Positions 15,316 through 23,252 of a DNA stretch of 64,000 bases are shown piece after piece. Numbering within the stretch: the first letter of the stretch is position 1; every line of letters starts with the position of its first letter. The notes beneath the pieces were generated by a model. It did not search any database and was not told the origin of the DNA. It saw nothing but the letters and a program-made list of their open reading frames with translations. The DNA lies in NCBI RefSeq assembly GCF_001700505.1, contig NZ_MAPV01000114.1, positions 1 to 64,000 on the forward strand, read 5' to 3'. The position numbers and the translations under genes were made by a program. The DNA is from Streptomyces mutomycini (GTDB taxonomy: Bacteria; Actinomycetota; Actinomycetes; Streptomycetales; Streptomycetaceae).

Positions 15316-16268
15316 GCCGCCTCCATCCAGATGTCCGCGAGGGACTCCTCCAGATTGATACGGGGACGCCAGCCGAGCCGGTCCCGGGCGGTCCGCACAT
15401 CCGCCTGCTGCCAGGCCCCGCAGCCGTCGGGGTAGGGGGACGGGGTCGCCGCGAGGTGCTCCACCGCCGATTCGGCGGAGACCCGGGGTGCGCCGATGGG
15501 GAGCCGCCCGGGGGGCGTGTCCAGCTCATGGAGTGCGCCCGCGTATCCGGCGACCCTGGCGAGGACCGCCGCGGCGTCACGCAGCCGCACCGCCCTGCCG
15601 GTGCCGATGTTGACGACGCCCTGCGCGGCGGAGAGCGAGGCCGCGTGCACGGCGCGCGCCACATCGCGTACGTCGACGAAGTCGCGCTGCACCCCGAGGC
15701 CGCTGAGCTTGAGCTCGGGGTCGCCCGTCTGCATGGCGCGCCGCATGGTCTCGGCCAGCCTGCCGAGCGGGGATCCGGCCGGGGTTCCGGGCCCCACCGG
15801 CGAGAACACCCGCAGCACGACCGCGTCCAGACCGGAGCCGAGGACCAGCTCGGTGGCGGCGAGCTTGCTGACGCCGTACGGGCCTCCCGGCCGGGGCACC
15901 GCGTCCTCGGCGGTGGAGGAGCCGGGCTGGGAGGGCCCGTACTCGGAGGCGCAGCCGACCTGGACGAGCCGGGGGCTGCAGCTGCTGCGGCGCATGGCCT
16001 CGCAGACGGTGGCCACGGCGACGGTGTTGTGACGGGTCAGGTCCCGGGCGCCTCCGCGGGTGGCGCCGGCGCAGTTGACGACGACCCCGGGGTGGACGGC
16101 GTCCAGGAAGCGGGTGAGCGCTCCGGGGCTGCCGCTCGCGAGGTCGAAGCGCACGTCGGCGTCGTCGCCGCGGCCGAGTGCCGTGAGGTGCACGGCGGGG
16201 TCGGCGAGCAGGCGGTCGGCGACGAAGCGGCCGAGGAATCCGTTGGCTCCGAGCAGCAGAACCCTCAT
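15303..16268 (-). CDS. Extended-SDR NAD-dependent sugar-nucleotide epimerase/dehydratase
   Basis: A 321-residue Rossmann enzyme with the dinucleotide loop GANGFLG at residues 7-13 and the catalytic YGVSK (Tyr and Lys), preceded by a Ser in CASEYG. RDFVDVRDVA is the typical substrate-side motif of extended SDRs that act on UDP- or dTDP-sugars. In this setting it likely supplies an epimerised or reduced sugar nucleotide to the adjacent glycosyltransferase; a UDP-GlcNAc 4-epimerase role is an inference from the cluster. Start ATG 16268 has GAGGGAG upstream, and its ATG overlaps the stop of a 19-codon ORF as ATGA. It overlaps the hydrolase gene downstream by 13 nt. Confidence 0.8.
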   Translation of the reverse strand: MRVLLLGANGFLGRFVADRLLADPAVHLTALGRGDDADVRFDLASGSPGALTRFLDAVHPGVVVNCAGATRGGARDLTRHNTVAVATVCEAMRRSSCSPRLVQVGCASEYGPSQPGSSTAEDAVPRPGGPYGVSKLAATELVLGSGLDAVVLRVFSPVGPGTPAGSPLGRLAETMRRAMQTGDPELKLSGLGVQRDFVDVRDVARAVHAASLSAAQGVVNIGTGRAVRLRDAAAVLARVAGYAGALHELDTPPGRLPIGAPRVSAESAVEHLAATPSPYPDGCGAWQQADVRTARDRLGWRPRINLEESLADIWMEAACRI

Positions 16269-16324
16269 CGCGCACTCCCTCTGTGCCGACGGCGTGCTGC
16301 CGGAGCGGGGGATTGGGGGGTCAT
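16265..16324 (-). CDS. Possible 19-residue ORF coupled to the SDR gene
   Basis: ATG at 16324 has AAGGAG at 16339-16334, spaced 9 nt, which is a better signal than many annotated genes here. It encodes MTPQSPAPAARRRHRGSAR and stops with TGA overlapping the SDR start codon (ATGA). The peptide is Pro/Ala then Arg-rich and looks like nothing recognised. It may only serve to load ribosomes for the SDR gene. It could also be a chance frame. Confidence 0.4.
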   Translation of the reverse strand: MTPQSPAPAARRRHRGSAR

Positions 16325-16402
16325 GTCCGGTGTCTCCTTGAGAAAGGTGTGTGAGGTACGGGAGACCCGCGGCGTCGGCTCCGCGGGGCGGTGCACCGCC
16401 GG

Positions 16403-17644
16403 CTAGGCCGGGGCGTGGGCTGATGCCCGGGTGAGGGTGACCGATGCGTGGAGCAGCAGCCCGGCCGCGGCGACGCCGCAGGCGAGGACGGCCACGCCCC
16501 CGGGGCCTGCCGCCATGACGACGGCGTCGACCGGCCGGGCGAGGAGGTCCAGGCCGGGCAGCCGCCCGGCGAGGACCAGGAAGGGGGCCGCCACTTCGAC
16601 GGCGCAGGCGGCGGCGAGTCCGGTGGCGGCCGGTTCCGGGAAGCCGTGGACGGCCAGCAGGCGGGCCAGGAAGAGCAGGACGCCGAGGGCGGCCGGGCCC
16701 AGGAGGCCGCCGCCCTGCCCGGGGTGGCCGAGGCCGGCGAGGAACAGCAGCGCGGTCAGCACGCACAGGAAGAGTGCGACGACGCCGAGGAGCAGGGGGC
16801 GTGCGCCGGAGCCGAAGTCCGACAGGCCGTGGGACGCGGCGAGCCTGCGGCGCGCGTGCACGGCGAACAGGTGGGCGCACCAGGCCGCGGGGGCCAGGGC
16901 CGGCACGAGCCCGAGCAACGGGGCGGGCGCTGCGGTCCAGTGGCCGTCGGGACCCCCGCTGATGACCTGGGCGAGCAGGTCGTCGCCGTACACGACGTAG
17001 CCGAGGAGCCAGCAGACGTACGGCGTGACGCCTGCGGCGCCGTCCGGGACGCGCAGTGGACCGCCGCGCAGGGCGAACCGGAGTCCGAGGACCACGAGCA
17101 GTGTTCCGACGGCGGTCACCGCGAACCGGGCTTCGCCGCCGAGCACTCCTCCGGTGAGCCTGAGCACCCCGGCGGTCGCCAGGCAGGCGGCGCCGGGCAG
17201 CAGCGCCGCGAGCATCCATCCGGCCCGCGCTTCCTTGCCGGTGTCCGGCGCCGGCGCGGTCGCACGGGGGGCGTGCCTGCCCGCACCCGGGGCACGGGCG
17301 TAGAGCTCGTCCGCCAGCGAGAAGACGTCGCGGTGCCGGTAGCGCGCGGCCGTCCGGTCGGTGAGCCCGTGCGCCTCCAGACCGGCGGCGATCTCCAGGG
17401 GATCGACGGCGCGCTCGCAGAGGTCCCGGTGCCGGTGCATGAGCACCCTCACCGGGTCCGCGGGTCCGCGCCGGGCCACCGGTCCGCGGGCGGGGTGGTG
17501 GCCGATCTCGGGTGCCCGGACGGCGGAAGGCACCGCGGCCGGCCCCTCACCCGCCGGCTCGCCCCCGCCGTCCGGGGCCGGGGCGTCGGGCGGTCCGCCC
17601 ATCGGGACTCCTCCGTGGTCGTGGCCGCTCATGCCGTCACGCAT
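16403..17644 (-). CDS. Integral membrane protein with eight predicted segments, function unknown
   Basis: A 413-residue protein. The first ~150 residues are cytoplasmic, with a His/Gly/Pro-rich start and a charged helical stretch around DPLEIAAGLEAHGL. About eight hydrophobic segments follow to the C-terminus. Start ATG 17644 is chosen: GGAGG lies 5 nt upstream and the codon overlaps the upstream stop as ATGCGTGA; ATG 17632 is an alternative. By position it sits between the PelF-like glycosyltransferase and the SDR, so a role in assembling or moving the polymer is likely, similar in position to PelG or PelE. No sequence match to PelG was recognised. The adjoining gap of 134 bp holds the small coupled ORF. 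Confidence 0.75.
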   Translation of the reverse strand: MRDGMSGHDHGGVPMGGPPDAPAPDGGGEPAGEGPAAVPSAVRAPEIGHHPARGPVARRGPADPVRVLMHRHRDLCERAVDPLEIAAGLEAHGLTDRTAARYRHRDVFSLADELYARAPGAGRHAPRATAPAPDTGKEARAGWMLAALLPGAACLATAGVLRLTGGVLGGEARFAVTAVGTLLVVLGLRFALRGGPLRVPDGAAGVTPYVCWLLGYVVYGDDLLAQVISGGPDGHWTAAPAPLLGLVPALAPAAWCAHLFAVHARRRLAASHGLSDFGSGARPLLLGVVALFLCVLTALLFLAGLGHPGQGGGLLGPAALGVLLFLARLLAVHGFPEPAATGLAAACAVEVAAPFLVLAGRLPGLDLLARPVDAVVMAAGPGGVAVLACGVAAAGLLLHASVTLTRASAHAPA

Positions 17645-19436
17645 CGCCGCCTCCGGCTCCGCGTGCGCCCGCGCACACGCCCTCCACGCCGATGGCCCAG
17701 CTCGGCACCCGGGTGGCACCGGGGGAGGCCGGGGCGGCGGTGACCGCGGCCGCCGACGCGACCGGACCGGGGGGCAGAACCCCCGGCGCATGGGCCTCCG
17801 GCGGCATGGCGAAGGGGCGCGGCGGACCGGCCGGGCCCTTGGGGTCCTCCGGCGTCGCCCATCGGGCGGGGGCGTGCGCCACCAGGTCCAGGTAGATCCC
17901 GCGGAACGCGGCGAGGTTCTGCTCGACGGTGAAGAGTTCGAGTGCCCTGGCGCGCGCCGCAGCGCCCAGACGTGCACGGCGCTCCGGGTCACGCAGGAGC
18001 GCGACGCAGGCGTCGGCGAGCGCCCGCGGATTGCGCGGGGGCACGACCAGACCCGTACCGCCGACGACTTCGACCACGGCCCCCACATCCGTCGAGACGG
18101 TGGCCCGGCCGCAGAACATCGCCTCGACCAGACTGATGGGAAAGCCCTCGACGACGCTCGAGAGCACGACGACGCCGCCCGCGGCGTAGGCCTCCGCGAG
18201 GTCGGGCACCTCGTGGCCGCCGATCTCCTCGAAGGTGACCGGGTTGTCGCCGACGGCCTGCGGGTCCGTGGCCTCGTCGGGGAAGAGCTGGGCGGCGAGT
18301 GCCCGGCAGTGGGCGAGGTAGGTGTCGCCCTCGCTCCCCTGGACCGGCGCGCCGAAGATCCGCAGCCGGGCGTCGGGCTCGGCCCTGCGGACCTCGGCGA
18401 AGGCATGGAGCAGGGCGACCAGGTCCTTGGCGGGTTCGATCCGCCCGATCCACACCAGCGTGCCGGGGCCGCCCTCGTCGGCCCCCTCACCCACCGCTCC
18501 GAAGCGCTCCGCGTCCATGCCCGGGTAGACCGTGCGCAGCTTGCCCCGGTCGGCGCCGAACCGCTCCTGCCAGCGGCGGACATGGGTGTTGCCGGGGGTG
18601 ATGAGCGTGGCCCGGCGGTATACCTCACAGGCGAGCAGCCGGTGGAGGTTCGCCAGCAGGGCGCGCACCGGCGCGCTCAGCGTGGACCCGGGCGCCGCGA
18701 GGTAGTGGGCCCGCAGCGGCACCCCGTGCTCCGTCACCAGCAGGGGCACGCCGAAGAAGCGTTTGGCCAGCAGTCCCGGCAGGGCCGCCGCCCCGCCGGA
18801 CGCCGCATGGCAGAGGTCCACGGCGCCGAGGCCGTCCTCGTCGTACCAGTCGAGGGAGAGGGGGCGCAGGACGCGCTCCAGCTCGGCCACGAAGGCGAGG
18901 TGGTCGGGGACGGTGGCACCGTGGACGGTCCGCCGGGTGCCGGGGGCGCGGCAGGCCGACTCCACGATGCGTACGGTCGTCTCGCAGCGCAGCGCGTCGC
19001 GCAGTCCACCACGGTCCCGGGCCAGTTCGGCGAGGCCGTAGAGGCCGTCCGTGAAGTGGCCGGCCGCCACCTCGGTGCGGTCCGCGCCCGCGCAGACCGC
19101 ACCGACGAGCGCCGTCACGTGCGCGGTGAAGCGCCCTCGGTCCCGCCGCCCGTACGAGCGCCCGAGACCGGTGGCGATCCTGCCTGTCAGGCCTCTGGAA
19201 CCGCCGGTGTGCCGGGCGTCCTCCCCGTGCGTCCACACCGGCGCCGTCCGCACCCGGCCGACCCGGTTGGGGAGCCTGACCCAGCCCTGTCGCTCCTGGT
19301 CTGCGGAGCGACTGAGCGCGAAGAGGTCGAACTCGTGCTGGGGAAGACCGCGGACCAGACGGTCGCACCAGAGTCTGGACTCACCGGTCGCATACGGATA
19401 ACCACCGTCCGTGAGGAGTCCGATCCGCACGAGCAC
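17637..19436 (-). CDS. PelF-like GT4 glycosyltransferase with DUF3492 N-terminal domain
   Basis: A 599-residue glycosyltransferase of GT-B fold. The N-terminal half opens with IGLLTDGGYPYATGE, the DUF3492 pattern of PelF, the enzyme that polymerises UDP-sugars in Pel exopolysaccharide synthesis. The C-terminal half is a GT4 donor domain with WIGRIEPAKD and the EX7E motif (EGFPISLVE). Residues after ~550 are Ala/Pro-rich and probably disordered. Start GTG 19436 is chosen because AGGGAG lies 9 nt upstream; GTG 19430 and longer frames are possible. It is first in the four-gene cluster and overlaps the membrane-protein gene by 8 nt. No signal peptide; expected at the cytoplasmic face. Confidence 0.82.
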   Translation of the reverse strand: MLVRIGLLTDGGYPYATGESRLWCDRLVRGLPQHEFDLFALSRSADQERQGWVRLPNRVGRVRTAPVWTHGEDARHTGGSRGLTGRIATGLGRSYGRRDRGRFTAHVTALVGAVCAGADRTEVAAGHFTDGLYGLAELARDRGGLRDALRCETTVRIVESACRAPGTRRTVHGATVPDHLAFVAELERVLRPLSLDWYDEDGLGAVDLCHAASGGAAALPGLLAKRFFGVPLLVTEHGVPLRAHYLAAPGSTLSAPVRALLANLHRLLACEVYRRATLITPGNTHVRRWQERFGADRGKLRTVYPGMDAERFGAVGEGADEGGPGTLVWIGRIEPAKDLVALLHAFAEVRRAEPDARLRIFGAPVQGSEGDTYLAHCRALAAQLFPDEATDPQAVGDNPVTFEEIGGHEVPDLAEAYAAGGVVVLSSVVEGFPISLVEAMFCGRATVSTDVGAVVEVVGGTGLVVPPRNPRALADACVALLRDPERRARLGAAARARALELFTVEQNLAAFRGIYLDLVAHAPARWATPEDPKGPAGPPRPFAMPPEAHAPGVLPPGPVASAAAVTAAPASPGATRVPSWAIGVEGVCAGARGAGGGDA

Positions 19437-19510
19437 ACCCCCGATCTCCCTTGTGGGCGGCCGCCGTTGATCGGCGACTCGCAGCGGGACGACCGTATGC
19501 GGACACACGG

Positions 19511-19542
19511 GTGGTGCGACGGACTGTTGTCCGTCGCACCAC
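19511..19542 (-). terminator. Perfect 14-bp hairpin between the peptide transporter and the glycan cluster
   Basis: GTGGTGCGACGGAC and its exact complement are separated by the loop TGTT. It lies 78 nt after the last transporter gene on the same strand and 75 nt before the glycosyltransferase start. A terminator for the transporter operon is the simplest reading; a 5'-UTR structure or operator for the glycan cluster is also possible. Confidence 0.6.
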
Positions 19543-19619
19543 CGAAAGGGGTGAACCGGCGTAACTTTCCCGCTCCGGTCGCGTTCTGTTGCGGCAGGCG
19601 GGTGTTCGGTTACGCGCAG

Positions 19620-21260
19620 TCAGGCTGCGGCCAGCTCCGAGCGGGTCGCGCGGCGTGCGGCGGCGTGCGCGGGATCGAGCGTGGGCACGGCTGCCAGGAG
19701 CTGTTGCGTGTACGGGTCCTGTGGCGATCCGTACACCTCGTCCACGGCACCCTGCTCGACGATCCGGCCCTGCCGCATCACCGCCACCCGGTCGCTGACC
19801 TGCCTGACGACCGCCAGATCGTGGGCGATGAAGACGAGTCCGATGCCGAGCTCACCCTGAAGCTCCGCGAGGAGCGCGATCACCTGGGCCTGGGTCGTGA
19901 CGTCGAGCGCGGAGACCGGCTCGTCGCACACGATCAGCTTCGGCTCGGCCGCGAGCACCCGCGCGATGCCGATCCGCTGACGCTGCCCGCCGCTGAATTC
20001 GTGCGGGTAGCGCTCGTACCGGCCGGCGTCGAGGCCGACCCTCTCCAGAAGTCCGCTCACGCGGTCCCGGATCCGGGTCTCGTCGGTCTCTCCGGCGGCG
20101 CGGAGCGGGTCGGCCACGGACTCGCCGACGGAGCGCCGCGGGTTGAGCGAGGCGACGGGGTCCTGGAAGACCATCTGGAGCTCGCGGCGGAAGGGACGGA
20201 GGTCCTTCTCCGGCAGCGATCCGATCTCCCTGCCCCCGTACCGGAGCCGGCCCGCCGTCGGGTCCTCCAGCCGTACGAGCATGCGCCCGAGCGTCGTCTT
20301 GCCGCTGCCGCTCTCCCCCACGATCCCAAGGGTCTCGCCGGCCCGGACGGTCAGCGAGACGCCGTCCACGGCCGTGACCCGACGCGCACCCCGGCCGAAC
20401 TCCCGCCGTAGCCCGACGGCTTCGAGGAGCGGTCCGGCGCCGGGCGGCGCGGCTCCCGGTCCGGGGCCCCCGACTCGTCCCCCGTCGAGCCGGGGTACCG
20501 AAGCCAGGAGCTCGCGGGTGTACGGCCGGCTGGGCGCGCCCAGCACCTCGGACACCGGTCCCCGCTCCACCGCACGGCCGTGCCGCATCACCAGGATGTC
20601 GTCCACGCTCTCCGCGGCGACACCCACGTCGTGGGTCACGAGCAGCAGTCCCATGCCCGTCTCCCGGCGCAGGTCGTGCAGCAGGTCCAGGATCTGCGCC
20701 TGCACGGTGACGTCGAGCGCGGTGGTCGGCTCGTCCGCCACGATCAGCCGGGGCTCGCAGGCCAGGGCCATCGCGATGAGCGCCCGCTGACGCATCCCGC
20801 CGGAGAACTCGTGCGGCCGGGACCGGGCGCGGCGGGCCGCGTCCGGAATGCCGACCCGGTCCAGGACCTCGACGGCCCGGGCCCGTGCCGCCCGGCGGGA
20901 GACGGAGTTGTGCACCCGGTACACCTCGGCGATCTGGTCGCCGACCGTGTAGTACGGGTCGAGCGAGGAGAGCGGGTCCTGGAAGACCATCGCGGCCTTC
21001 CCGCCCCGCAGCGCACGCAGTTGTGCCTCGTCGGCAGCGCCCACGTCCGTACCCGCGACCCGTACGGTCCCGGTGACGCGGGCGCCGGTGCCCCGGTGCA
21101 GTCCGAGCAGTGCGGAGGCGGACGCGCTCTTGCCCGATCCGGATTCGCCGACGACACCTAGGGCGGCGCCCGCCTCCAGGGTGAAGGAGAGCCCGTCCAC
21201 GGCACGGACGGTACCGAAGTCGATGGTGAGGTCCTCGACCTGGACCAGCGGTGTTGTCAT
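19620..21260 (-). CDS. Fused dual-ATPase subunit of an oligopeptide ABC transporter (DppD-DppF type)
   Basis: A 546-residue protein with two complete ABC ATPase domains in one chain. The first has Walker A GESGSGKS at 38-45, then FSGGMRQR and VADEPTTALD. The second has GESGSGKTT near 317, FSGGQRQR and VCDEPVSALD. The second domain ends with the oligopeptide/dipeptide C-terminal extension (DPYTQQLLAAVP). It powers import of peptides, with the two permeases and the lipoprotein encoded just upstream. ATG 21260 overlaps the upstream permease stop as ATGA. The same open frame extends further upstream but that part is a shadow of the permease. Confidence 0.9.
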   Translation of the reverse strand: MTTPLVQVEDLTIDFGTVRAVDGLSFTLEAGAALGVVGESGSGKSASASALLGLHRGTGARVTGTVRVAGTDVGAADEAQLRALRGGKAAMVFQDPLSSLDPYYTVGDQIAEVYRVHNSVSRRAARARAVEVLDRVGIPDAARRARSRPHEFSGGMRQRALIAMALACEPRLIVADEPTTALDVTVQAQILDLLHDLRRETGMGLLLVTHDVGVAAESVDDILVMRHGRAVERGPVSEVLGAPSRPYTRELLASVPRLDGGRVGGPGPGAAPPGAGPLLEAVGLRREFGRGARRVTAVDGVSLTVRAGETLGIVGESGSGKTTLGRMLVRLEDPTAGRLRYGGREIGSLPEKDLRPFRRELQMVFQDPVASLNPRRSVGESVADPLRAAGETDETRIRDRVSGLLERVGLDAGRYERYPHEFSGGQRQRIGIARVLAAEPKLIVCDEPVSALDVTTQAQVIALLAELQGELGIGLVFIAHDLAVVRQVSDRVAVMRQGRIVEQGAVDEVYGSPQDPYTQQLLAAVPTLDPAHAAARRATRSELAAA

Positions 21261-22246
21261 GACAGGACCACCCGTCGGTCGGCCAGCGCGTACAGCATGT
21301 CCGCGAGGGCATTGGCGAGCACCACGAAGAAGCCGGTCACCAGCACCATCCCGACGACCACGGGCAGGTCGACGACCTTGACGGCATGGACCAGCTCGCG
21401 CCCGATTCCCGGGATCCCGAAGAGGGACTCGGTCAGGACCGCGCCGCCGAACATGCTGCCGAAGTCGAGCGCGCTGAGCGCGATCACGGGCGCGACGGCG
21501 CCGCGCAGCGCGTGCCGCCCGACGATGGCGCGCTCGCTGACCCCGTAGGCACGAAAGGTGCGTACGTGGTCCTCGGCGAGCGTCTCCAGCATCGAGCTCC
21601 TGGTCAGCCGGGCGTACTTGGCGGACTCGATCAGCGCCAGGGACACCCAGGGCAGCAGCAGCCCCCAGGCCCACTGTTCGGGGTCCTGTGTGAACGGCAC
21701 ATAGGCCGGCGACGGCAGCCACTGCAGCGTGGAGCAGAAGACGATGATGAGCAGCAGCCCGATGACGAAGACCGGTGTGGCCGTCCCGGCCAGGGTCAGC
21801 CAGGTCAGGACCCGCTCGGTGACCCGGCCCCGCCGCCGGACGGAGAGCACTCCGGTGCCGACGCCGAGCAGGATCCAGCAGACGAACGCCCCGATGACGA
21901 GCGAGCCGGTCACGGGCAGCTTGGTCAGGATCAGCTGCATGACCTGCTGGTCGCTCTGGTACGAGACACCGAGGCAGGGTGCGGAGCAGTGCTCCACGCC
22001 CGTGCCGGTGGAGAAGTCCTGCCCCGCGACGATGCCCTGGAGGAAATGCCAGTACTGCGTGTACACGGGGTCGTCGAGCCGGAGCTGCTCGGTCACCTGG
22101 GCGACCTGGGCGGGTGAGCAGCGCGGACCGCAGGCGATCTGGGCGACGTCGCCCGGGGCCACGTAGAAGACCGCGTACAGGATGACGGTCAGGGCGAGGA
22201 GCACGAAGACGGCGCCGCCGAGCCGCCGCAGCAGAAATCCGGTCAC
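21257..22246 (-). CDS. Oligopeptide ABC transporter permease (DppB type)
   Basis: A 329-residue BPD_transp_1 permease. It has a hydrophobic N-terminal helix, a periplasm-side loop of about 90 residues containing several cysteines (ACGPRC and HCSAPC), and the EAA-loop region around RAYGVSERAIVGRHALRGA that contacts the ATPase. The cysteine-containing loop is unusual for DppB and may form disulfides outside the cell. GTG 22246 overlaps the stop of the upstream permease as GTGA, so the genes are translationally coupled. Confidence 0.88.
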   Translation of the reverse strand: MTGFLLRRLGGAVFVLLALTVILYAVFYVAPGDVAQIACGPRCSPAQVAQVTEQLRLDDPVYTQYWHFLQGIVAGQDFSTGTGVEHCSAPCLGVSYQSDQQVMQLILTKLPVTGSLVIGAFVCWILLGVGTGVLSVRRRGRVTERVLTWLTLAGTATPVFVIGLLLIIVFCSTLQWLPSPAYVPFTQDPEQWAWGLLLPWVSLALIESAKYARLTRSSMLETLAEDHVRTFRAYGVSERAIVGRHALRGAVAPVIALSALDFGSMFGGAVLTESLFGIPGIGRELVHAVKVVDLPVVVGMVLVTGFFVVLANALADMLYALADRRVVLS

Positions 22247-23250
22247 GACGCCCGCTCCTTCGTACGTTCCCCGCGCTGCTTGCGTCCCGTGCCGATGCTC
22301 AGCCGGGAGGCGGCCCGTGGGTCGAGTGCCGTGCGGACGCCCTCGCCGAGGACGGTCAGGGCGAGCACGGTCACGAAGAGCAGGCCGGCGGGCAGCAGGA
22401 GATAGGTGGGAGCCGACTGGTACCAGGTGTCGGCCTCCGTGAGCATCTGGCCCCAGGACGGTGTGGGCGGTTTGATGCCGACGCCGAGGAAGGACAGGGC
22501 CGCCTCGACGGTGATGTTGACGGGGAAGAGCAGCGCGGCGTAGGTGATGACGGGCGCGGCGAGCGAGGGCAGCAGTTCGCGCCGGGCGATGCTCCACCGC
22601 CCGCGTCCGCCGAGCCGGGCCGCGGAGACGAAGTCGAGTGACTTCAGGGTGAGCGCCTGGGCGCGCACGATCTTCGACGTACCGGCCCAGTTGATGCCAC
22701 CGATGACCAGCGCGATCAGGACGGGCCGGGGGAACGAGGGCGGTACGACGGCGAGCAGCCCCAGGGCGATGACCATGAGCGGCAGGGCGACGTTGATGTC
22801 GGTGATCCGGCTGAGGACCTGGTCGACCCAGCGGTTCCCGAGGGCCGCGGCGAGTCCCACCACCACGCCGATGACGACCTGGAGGAAAGTGGCCGCGACG
22901 GCCACGCCCAGCGAGACCCGTGCCCCGTACACGACACGGGCGAACAGGTCGCGGCCGGTCTGCGGTTCGACGCCGAACCAGTGGTCCGCGCCGATGCCGC
23001 CGAAGGAGCCGATGGGGACCCCGCCGGACGCCGAGTCGACGAGGTCGGGGTGGTAGGTGTCGGGGTCCTGGCCCGCCAGCGCGCTGAGCAGCGGCGCGGC
23101 GAGCGCGGCCAGGAAGAGCAGGAGGACCACGGCAGCGGCGACGGTGGCCGCGCGCTGTGCGCGCAGCCGCCGCCAGAACTGCCGGGCCCCGGAGGCGGGG
23201 GCGGCGAGTGGCGCCGCCCCCGCCTCCTGGACCAGAAGGGCTTCCGACAT
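22243..23250 (-). CDS. Oligopeptide ABC transporter permease (DppC type)
   Basis: A 335-residue permease with the DppC/OppC N-terminal extension (about 30 cytoplasmic residues then a first helix), a GADHWFGVEPQTGRDLFARV loop typical of the family, and the EAA motif around SAARLGGRGRWSIARRELLP. It begins 2 nt after the stop of the binding-protein gene and overlaps the next permease by 4 nt. Confidence 0.9.
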   Translation of the reverse strand: MSEALLVQEAGAAPLAAPASGARQFWRRLRAQRAATVAAAVVLLLFLAALAAPLLSALAGQDPDTYHPDLVDSASGGVPIGSFGGIGADHWFGVEPQTGRDLFARVVYGARVSLGVAVAATFLQVVIGVVVGLAAALGNRWVDQVLSRITDINVALPLMVIALGLLAVVPPSFPRPVLIALVIGGINWAGTSKIVRAQALTLKSLDFVSAARLGGRGRWSIARRELLPSLAAPVITYAALLFPVNITVEAALSFLGVGIKPPTPSWGQMLTEADTWYQSAPTYLLLPAGLLFVTVLALTVLGEGVRTALDPRAASRLSIGTGRKQRGERTKERAS

Positions 23251-23252
23251 GG

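Noticed and set aside
13255-15435. 726-residue plus-strand open frame
   Set aside because: Antisense to moeZ and the spherulin-4 gene.
16403-18628. 741-residue minus-strand frame covering membrane protein and glycosyltransferase region
   Set aside because: The N-terminal half is out of frame with the glycosyltransferase and has shadow composition. Only the C-terminal 413 residues are the real membrane protein.
17361-20411. 1016-residue plus-strand open frame over the glycan and transporter genes
   Set aside because: Antisense shadow; the minus strand encodes PelF-like and ABC-ATPase domains with complete motifs.
19620-21722. 700-residue reading of the ABC ATPase
   Set aside because: The extra N-terminal ~154 residues overlap the permease out of frame. 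The family begins at ATG 21260.
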